This document shows positions 59,889 to 64,000 of a DNA stretch of 64,000 nucleotides, piece by piece (position 1 is the stretch's first letter; each line of letters begins with the position of its first letter). Below the pieces are notes generated by a model. It searched no databases. It worked only from the letters and a program-made list of their open reading frames with translations, and had not been told where the DNA came from. Location: assembly GCA_028023455.1 (NCBI GenBank), contig JAQFVV010012423.1, positions 3,140,753-3,204,752 on the forward strand, in the 5' to 3' direction. The position numbers and the translations under genes were made by a program. The DNA comes from Epiperipatus broadwayi. Taxonomy: Eukaryota > Onychophora > Udeonychophora > Euonychophora > Peripatidae.

Positions 59889-62512
59889 TTTTATTTATTT
59901 TACTAACATTTCCTTTTTTTTATTATTCTAAAAAAACATTTTTTAAACATTTTTAACTATTCTGAATAAATCCTATAATTTATTTTGGATCATAATTGTA
60001 CTAACACTTATTCTATTTTATTATTAAAAGAAAAAAATTCAAATAATTAACTTTGAATTTTTTTTTATATATTTTAGATATACTGTATATGTTTAAAATG
60101 CTTTATTTTTAGTTCAAGAATTGAAGATGGCTTTTTTGAAAAGATTTGTATCTCAATAAGAAGTTTAAAATAAATGTTTAAATTAAAAGCATTGATAAAT
60201 TACCAAAATCCATTCACTGTGGAATCTCTATTCATTAATTAGAGAATCTACATTGTTATCTAAAGTAAAAACTAATATAAAATTAGATTGAAATATATTG
60301 ATCCTTATCGAGGTACAAACTTTCTAAAATTAGAAAAAAAGAATAAGTTCTTTTGTTTTTAAAAGATCACCTGAGGCAATATGAAGTAATAGAGAGTGAT
60401 CAGTGACCAGAGAGAGGGACCAGAACTAGACAGAGAAGAGACAGAGATGTAGAAAGCACGCTATGATGATCGAGGAGTAAAACAGGGTAATTGCTGCCCT
60501 TTCACTCCTGAGACCCAAAATCTTCCATTATGCTGCTGCCAGAACATGCCATCAACTGCCATAAGCCATCAATCTTCGACCACAGAACTCATTCCGGGGA
60601 GCACCAAGGTAGTCATCCAGATTTGGCCAAGTATTATTAGAATGTAAATATAATTTTGTAAAGCTTTAAAATGTCAAAAGTTAATGTTTATTAAGGATCT
60701 TTTTTTAACTGTCTCTTTAACCTGTTCTTTTAAATTATTTATAATGTTTTTCCTTTTGATAAACTCAAGCTCACAATAAATTTCTAATATTTTTAATTGA
60801 ATATGAATTTATTTGTTTTATATTAATTTTAGCATGAGATTATTTCATGCTTTGATTTTTTTGTATTTCGACAAGCTTCACTCATGGGGGGGGGGAGGCT
60901 CAGAGTAATTTGCTAAGAGTGCAAATTATTTTTTATTAGAGGGAGTTCAGGAAAGAACGATTTGATTTTAAAAGTAAAGTAAGTTGATTTATTTTCACGA
61001 GTGAGATTGTGTCAAATATATATATATATGTTTCTATGCAAATCTACCGTAATTTCAAATAAATTTACTATAGATTTCCCGGAATGGGATTTATGATTTT
61101 TTTTATTTCTGTAATTCAAAATAGAATAAAATATGCTATAGATTTTTGACCTAGTAACAGCGCTGCTGGATAGTGTCAGTTAATTATCATGCTTTTTTTT
61201 TTTAATTTAGGAAAGAGGGAAGGGGGGATTTTTTCGAGAATTAAATTCCCTTATTTCTATAAGTATGTTTTTTTTGTATGTTAAATATTTATATAAAGTA
61301 GTTGTTTACACAGGTTGTTCTCTATGCATTATTAGATCATTTTAAGGCTATTTAATTATAATTCATTCCTATTTAATAATTATAAGATCTCGGGTTAATA
61401 AAGAATGCTTGGAGTCTCATGAACAGAACTAAAACGGTCATAGATTTTGTGATTTAGAGTTAGCTTCCGTAATTCGCATACGCCTGTGAAATGGACAGCG
61501 TGTTTGAGATAAAGTTGGTTTGTCAGCAGAATTTATAGAGGCAAATATGAGGACTCTCTGCAATTCCTATCTCCTATCAATACATGGACCTGACATGTGG
61601 ATGTATCGATTTTCCTTTTATTCTTCGTTGGAATAGACATACGAGTGTCCGTAACCCGGCTCGTATTTTCTTACTTACGTTTCTTCTCTCCATTTTGCAT
61701 TTGTATATTTATTAACCCGACATTATTTTGCTTTTATTTTGCCTATCTAATACATAAGCCATAGGGAGATGATTCTACCAAAAGGATCTTTGACCTGAGT
61801 AATCGACTCTTTTGTTCATTTGCGTAAATAGTTAAAATCATTTGGTTTTGGCTAATTCACAGTATATTTCATTATAGGTATGATTTTAGTTGTAAGTCCA
61901 ACTAAAGTGACTTGTTTGCTTCGATAATTAACTGATAGATGTTTTTATTATAATCACTTATAGTTTTAAAGTTATTTATAAGCTATGCCAGCAAGGTCCA
62001 CTAATGTCATAAAACATTAGTTGTTGAAAATCCAAATTATTAATTTTATAAAGATAAATAAAAATCATTATATATATATATATATATGTTAATGGAGTAA
62101 GAAGTTGAATTAGTGTTACTACAATCGTCTATGTAATTATCTTTCTCAATAGAAATATTTTTTTTAAAGTCATTCTTATATATGTGCGTTAGGAAGATGT
62201 TTAAACCTATCGCTATATTATAAGCTTGTAATAAATGTGCACAGGGAATTTTGAAAGTCTGTGGTCATTTAGTTATGAAATAATTTTTGCTATTTTAAAA
62301 AAAGAGAATAAATGTAAACAAAATGAAAGATGTATAAACTTCACAAAATAAATTATACAAAGTCAATAACGTCAATGCTGACCGCTAATAAAAATAAAGT
62401 CGTCAGTAACTCATATAATTATGAAATTAATTTAAAAATTGTATTTGTTTTTTTTTTTTGAGCTTGAGTTTAAACTAATGTAAAATAATTAATGTAGAAT
62501 GTCTAATGATTT

Positions 62513-62514
<2 letters not shown>
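59889..62514. other. Interval with locally GC-richer stretches, no gene called
   Basis: Segments ~60360-60620 and ~61390-61660 are clearly less A/T-rich than the surroundings and could include exons or UTR of a host gene. No open frame, splice pair or domain supports a call. A G-run lies at ~60884-60897. Confidence 0.4.

Positions 62515-62560
<46 letters not shown>
62515..62560. repeat. (AT)n microsatellite
   Basis: AT run of ~22 units. Confidence 0.9.
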
Positions 62561-62561
<1 letters not shown>

Positions 62562-62917
62562 CTAAAACAAACTTCCAGTGATCTCGAATCATTTTATTTA
62601 TTTTTATTTTAACTAAATTTTGACTTTTAAATATACCTATCAACCAATCACCCAAGTTCTTATTTAAATGTAATAAAATCGAATCTCATGCTTTAAGACC
62701 CAGCTGCCGGCACAGTGAAAATAAAGGAATTCGATTGTATCGTCGAGAAAGGCCATCGATTAGATCTTTGACCTGGGGATATAGGTAAATAGAGCAGAAT
62801 TCACAATGTACCTGATTTATCTATCTTGTACATGGTTGGACTGGAGGTACTTTACCTGTATTCAGGGTTTTGTTGAATCGATGTGTGTTTTTTGACCGGT
62901 ACAATATAATTATTCAA

Positions 62918-63175
62918 ATTGAATGATGTAATGAAAAATGAAAAATTAAGGAAGCAATGCTAATATCTAGAAATAGAGAGGGTTTAATGAATAGACAATT
63001 GTTTAATATAAAAACAACAGAATTATGGGAAATTTGAAGGAATTGCATGATGGGTAATATAAGATTTTTATTTTGTGTAAATTTGTACTAATTGATAGTT
63101 GATAAAGATTGTCAGTGTTACAATCAAAAGTACTTCGAGTAAAGAATATATTTATTAAAATTTGGATACTGTGTA
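62918..63175. repeat. ~262-bp inverted repeat, right arm
   Basis: Inverted partner of 58758-59022, separated by ~3.9 kb. It ends at TACTGTG, which is duplicated between the following AT runs. Confidence 0.75.
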
Positions 63176-63176
63176 A

Positions 63177-63234
63177 TATATATATATATATATATATATA
63201 TACTGTGTAATATATATATATATATATATATATA
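63177..63234. repeat. (AT)n microsatellite, duplicated with TACTGTGTA
   Basis: Two AT runs separated by a repeat of TACTGTGTA. It borders cluster B2 on the left. Confidence 0.9.
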
Positions 63235-63379
63235 GTAAAAATCAGTCATATATCATATGACCTATATAGCTTGCATTACCAATATGTAATATCTAAAGAG
63301 CCTGCTACTAGCTCTAAACAAGCTTATTTTTTTATGATAAATGCCACAAGAGAAAATACATGAAGCTTTTATCTAGATG

Positions 63380-63435
63380 GTCCCCATCTCCAGACTGGTT
63401 TCAAGCTATGGCTCTCATCAGTGAAGAGCTAGGAC
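63380..63435 (-). ncRNA. Hammerhead ribozyme motif, cluster B2 left
   Basis: Minus strand: inner stem I UCUUCA/UGGAGA, outer GUCC/GGAC, core CUGAUGA, stem II GAGC/GCUU around CAUA, GAAA, ACCAGU, cleavage GUC. All required residues present. Confidence 0.8.
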
Positions 63436-63744
63436 ATAAGATTCAAAATATTAACTCAAGCCAAAAATTTATCTAATTCTTAAATATTAAGAAAAAGATC
63501 CAAATCTTCAGACACCTACATGTCTTCAAACTCAGCTCTTTAACCAAAGAAACTATATGAGCCTGAACTAATTTCAGAGATCCCATATATTAGTAGGCTT
63601 AGCAATTTAATATAGCCAAAGCCCTAATAGCAAAATTATAATAGTAAAAATGAGTCATATATCATATGACCTATATAGCTTGCATTACCAATATGTAATA
63701 TCTAAAGAGCCTGCTACTATTAATATTAATATTTTGAATCTTAT

Positions 63745-63800
63745 GTCCTAGCTCCTCACTGATGAGAACCATAGCTCAAAACCAGTCTGGGGATGGGGGC
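63745..63800 (+). ncRNA. Hammerhead motif, cluster B2 right, G12 lost
   Basis: CUGAUGA and stem I UCCUCA/UGGGGA are intact, but GAAA reads AAAA and one stem II pair is weakened. The invariant G12 (general base in hammerhead catalysis) is missing, so it is probably inactive. Confidence 0.65.
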
Positions 63801-64000
63801 CCTCACAGATAAAAGCTTCATGTATTTTCTCTTGTGGCATTTATCATAAAAAAAAGCTTGTTTAGAGCTGGTAGCAGGCTCTTTAGATATTACATATTGG
63901 TAATGCAAGCTATATAGGTCATGTGATATGTGACTGATTTTTACTATTATAATTTTGCTATTAGGGCTTTGGCTATATTAAATTGCTAAGCCTACTAATA

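Larger units (their letters stand above)
63236..64000. repeat. Cluster B2: inverted array of ~408-bp hammerhead repeats, running off the window
   Basis: GTAAAAATnAGTCATATATC recurs at 63236 and ~63644 (period 408), so one full unit and part of a second lie in minus sense. At ~63718 the orientation switches and a plus-sense unit continues to the window end, stopping before completion. Same family as B1. Confidence 0.85.

Noticed and set aside
60360-60620. Host exon in the GC-richer stretch
   Set aside because: No open frame longer than chance and no paired splice sites that maintain a frame; left as unexplained.

Overview
The window is extremely A/T-rich, intron-scale non-coding DNA from a metazoan nuclear genome, probably an invertebrate. 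The evidence is long (AT)n and (ATT)n microsatellites, two lineages of Penelope-like elements (PLEs) with reverse transcriptase plus GIY-YIG endonuclease, a CR1/Jockey-type LINE end, a TG...CA LTR element, and no operon-like or densely coding DNA. The species cannot be named from this sequence. No intact host gene was found. The one possible non-transposon protein is a decayed coiled-coil ORF at about 7.5-8.9 kb on the minus strand.

Layout: 1-2.45 kb featureless; 2.46-4.27 kb array A of a ~400-bp repeat; 5.0-5.45 kb inverted SINE-like pair; 6.4-6.6 kb inverted PLE tails; 7.5-8.9 kb coiled-coil pseudogene; 9.1-9.37 kb PLE tail; 9.385-14.058 kb non-autonomous LTR retrotransposon (minus strand) inserted in an (AT)n tract; 14.39-15.07 kb repeat cluster D; 15.3-20.8 kb quiet; 20.98-22.5 kb decayed PLE (minus); 25.54-32.39 kb giant palindrome with ~3.4-kb arms; 32.92-33.55 kb cluster E; 34.3-39.3 kb quiet; 40.5-40.8 kb hairpin between trinucleotide tracts; 40.84-42.93 kb near-full-length decayed PLE with inverted tails; 42.95-45.28 kb array C; 45.8-46.07 kb inverted PLE tails; 46.16-47.14 kb array F; 47.4-50.3 kb quiet; 50.8-51.3 kb hairpin MITE; 52.9-55.9 kb inverted and tandem duplications; 56.54-57.34 kb cluster B1; 57.56-58.64 kb LINE 3' end; 59.3-59.6 kb PLE tail with 46-bp inverted repeats; 63.24-64.0 kb cluster B2, running off the end.

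The most interesting content is a family of ~400-460-bp repeats (A, B1, B2, C, D, E and a decayed F). Read on the correct strand, each carries a type-I hammerhead ribozyme: CUGANGA, stem II, GAAA, a very short and usually palindromic stem III, a NUC cleavage triplet, and a two-part stem I whose sequence changes between families while base pairing is kept. I interpret these as metazoan retrozymes (non-autonomous, hammerhead-bearing retroelements thought to pass through small circular RNA and to depend on PLE machinery). The window supports that link. PLE tails and retrozymes share the same divergent (5'-to-5') inverted architecture, and many of their 3' ends lie against (AT)n or (ATT)n tracts. 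Several internal breakpoints fall in hammerhead stem II. These structural statements are read directly from sequence; self-cleavage, circular RNA and PLE dependence are inferred.
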